Assembly: GCA_020831845.1 (NCBI GenBank) | Contig: JAFIFV010000105.1 | Span: 1-36,664, forward strand | Reading direction: 5' to 3' | Origin: Ectothiorhodospiraceae bacterium | GTDB lineage: Bacteria > Pseudomonadota > Gammaproteobacteria > Nitrococcales > Aquisalimonadaceae | DNA length: 36,664 nt | Part shown: piece after piece, positions 35,292 through 36,664 of the stretch | How positions within the stretch are numbered: position 1 is the stretch's first letter | Layout: each line of letters opens with the position of its first letter | Translations under genes and position numbers: made by a program | The notes under the pieces: generated by a model | The model's input: only the letters and a program-made list of their open reading frames with translations | What the model was told of the DNA's origin: nothing | The model's database searches: none

Positions 35292-36577
35292 TTAAGAAGG
35301 CGAAAATACACCAGCACTCGGATCTCACATTCCGGCACAATGTTGGGCTTTGGCGTCACGGATGGCTACGATTAACACCAGCCTATTCGGTGAAGGTCGT
35401 TGATGAGATTATATCGGCATCTGACGCCGAACGAATCCTAGACCCCTTTAGCGGAACTGCCACAACGCCTCTTTGTGCTGCAGATTTGGGACGAATGGGG
35501 GTTTCAGTTGACATAAACCCGTTTCTAGTGTGGCTCGGGAATGTAAAGCTAGCGCACTACGCTACAGAGAGTTTGACGAGAGCCGAGGCTGCGTTTGATA
35601 GGGTTTGTGTCGAAGCTGTCTCTACGGCATCGAGAAAAGTCAATCCACCCCCGCTTCACAATATTGAGAGATGGTGGTCGGAGTCAGCACTCGATTTTCT
35701 GTGCCGAATGAAGGCGGCCATCGACGATAGTTGCGACGCGGGAACACCTGAAAATGATCTCATGCGCGTCATCTTTTGTAGGACGCTTATAGCGATTTCT
35801 AATGCCGCATTTAACCACCAGTCAATGTCGTTCAAAGATGCGAGCGAAGACGAAAAATTCATTGCCGAAGACTATCGCCGTATAAGCTTGGGTTTTTCGA
35901 AGGAAATTTTGGAGTCTGCAGCGCAGAACCCGTCTGGCTCCGGGGAGGTTTGGCTCGGGGATTCTAGGCAGATGTCGTGCGATAAGGATCAGCTGTTCGA
36001 CATGGTCGTGACCTCGCCGCCGTACGCCAACCGAATGTCCTACATCCGAGAGCTACGCCCTTATATGTACTGGCTTGGCTACCTTTACGAGAGCCGAGAG
36101 GCCGGAGAGCTGGACTGGCAAGCTATCGGAGGCACATGGGGGGTGGCGACTAGCAAGGTGGCCGAGTGGATGCCCCCGAAGGACTTTCGAATACCGTCGA
36201 AGCTCTCTGCCATAGCTACCGAAATTGAGGGGGCGCATCCGAAGAACGGAAGAACCCTTAGTCGCTACGTGGTTAAGTATTTCTTTGATATGGCAAAGCA
36301 TATCGAGTCGATTAAATCGGTATTGAGACCGGGGGCGGAGGTTCATTACGTCGTAGGTAATTCTACATTCTACGGGCATTTGGTTTCCACCGAGGCGGTT
36401 TACGCAGAACTCTTGGAAAACGAAGGATTTTCTTCGGTAGATGTCCGGATACTCCGAAAACGCAATTCAAAAAAGGAGCTGTTTGAATTCGTGGTTTCGG
36501 CCAGGGCGCCTGCTAGTGCTGGCAAGGGCAGCGGTTCTCAAAGCGAAGCTAGTTTAGCTGTAGCAGCGGGTTCATAG
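35288..36577 (+). CDS. DNA methyltransferase with TSPPY motif (probable N4-cytosine or N6-adenine)
   Basis: 429 residues. SAM-binding motif ILDPFSGTATTPLCAADLG (about 50-68; the usual FxGxG is FSGTA) with the acidic GVSVDINPF strand end, then, after a long insert of about 170 residues, catalytic motif IV VVTSPPYANRMSY. The order SAM motif before SPPY is that of alpha/gamma-type enzymes; SPPY is commonest in N4-cytosine methylases. The insert (rich in helices) and C-terminal part may hold target recognition. Overlaps the upstream gene by four bases. A+T-rich relative to the core. Complete: it ends 87 bases before the window edge. Confidence 0.82.
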   Translation: MIKKAKIHQHSDLTFRHNVGLWRHGWLRLTPAYSVKVVDEIISASDAERILDPFSGTATTPLCAADLGRMGVSVDINPFLVWLGNVKLAHYATESLTRAEAAFDRVCVEAVSTASRKVNPPPLHNIERWWSESALDFLCRMKAAIDDSCDAGTPENDLMRVIFCRTLIAISNAAFNHQSMSFKDASEDEKFIAEDYRRISLGFSKEILESAAQNPSGSGEVWLGDSRQMSCDKDQLFDMVVTSPPYANRMSYIRELRPYMYWLGYLYESREAGELDWQAIGGTWGVATSKVAEWMPPKDFRIPSKLSAIATEIEGAHPKNGRTLSRYVVKYFFDMAKHIESIKSVLRPGAEVHYVVGNSTFYGHLVSTEAVYAELLENEGFSSVDVRILRKRNSKKELFEFVVSARAPASAGKGSGSQSEASLAVAAGS

Positions 36578-36664
36578 CCTACAAGGTGTCGCTATTGTGG
36601 CGCCTTCTGCGGAAGTGAGTGTGTCTGATAGGCGGACAGAAATAGGCCAGCCCCACAGGCCGGC

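Noticed and set aside
34016..36664. Direct att repeat of the tRNA-Ser 3' end
   Set aside because: No second copy of the T-arm/acceptor sequence could be found in the 2.5 kb to the right; the island edge may lie outside.

Overview
The window looks like chromosome from a GC-rich gammaproteobacterium. The right-hand core order pncC-recA-recX-alaS-lysC-csrA-tRNA-Ser, with mutS and a seven-iron ferredoxin gene beside it, and xerD followed by dsbC, is standard gammaproteobacterial synteny. Together with a rubrerythrin / Fe-S protein / DUF3501 cluster, a peroxiredoxin-glutaredoxin fusion and a TAXI-free DctPQM TRAP system, this suggests a Chromatiales/Ectothiorhodospiraceae-type organism. That placement is inference; no rRNA is present to confirm it.

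Layout. 1-3.5 kb: an SBF/arsenite-type transporter, a DUF502 membrane protein, an MltB-type lytic transglycosylase and a small unknown gene. 3.6-6.7 kb: an Irr-like Fur-family regulator, then a strong sigma70 promoter carrying an Irr-box-like palindrome, then rubrerythrin, a GlpC/HdrD-type Fe-S protein and a DUF3501 protein, closed by an intrinsic terminator. This is the most suggestive peroxide/iron module in the window. 6.8-10.1 kb: TRAP permeases (DctQ, DctM) facing a convergent DctP-type binding protein, with a shared bidirectional terminator. 10.3-12.6 kb: a four-repeat DUF4397 lipoprotein, glyoxalase I and a DUF2061 protein. 12.8-15.1 kb: a minus-strand Prx5-glutaredoxin fusion followed by a dihydrolipoyl-dehydrogenase-like flavoprotein, with an OxyR-like site upstream. 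15.3-21.3 kb: a membrane protein with an acidic tail, three RNA methyltransferases (RsmF-like, RlmC/D-like, RlmM), a VOC protein and an unknown protein. 21.4-24.3 kb: slipin, XerD, DsbC and FdxA.

24.6-33.9 kb is housekeeping: mutS (minus), then pncC, recA, recX, alaS, lysC and csrA (plus). tRNA-Ser(GCU) follows at 34.0 kb. Beyond it and a strong terminator, base and codon use shifts toward A+T, and a two-gene unit with overlapping ATGA appears: an unrecognised protein with a possible nuclease motif, and a TSPPY-type DNA methyltransferase. This reads as an acquired restriction-modification (or similar defence) unit beside a tRNA gene. The right edge of any island lies outside the window.

Functional themes are peroxide and thiol handling (rubrerythrin module, Prx-Grx plus flavoprotein, DsbC, glyoxalase), rRNA methylation, and DNA repair/recombination (MutS, RecA, RecX, XerD). 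No CRISPR array, rRNA or insertion sequence was seen.
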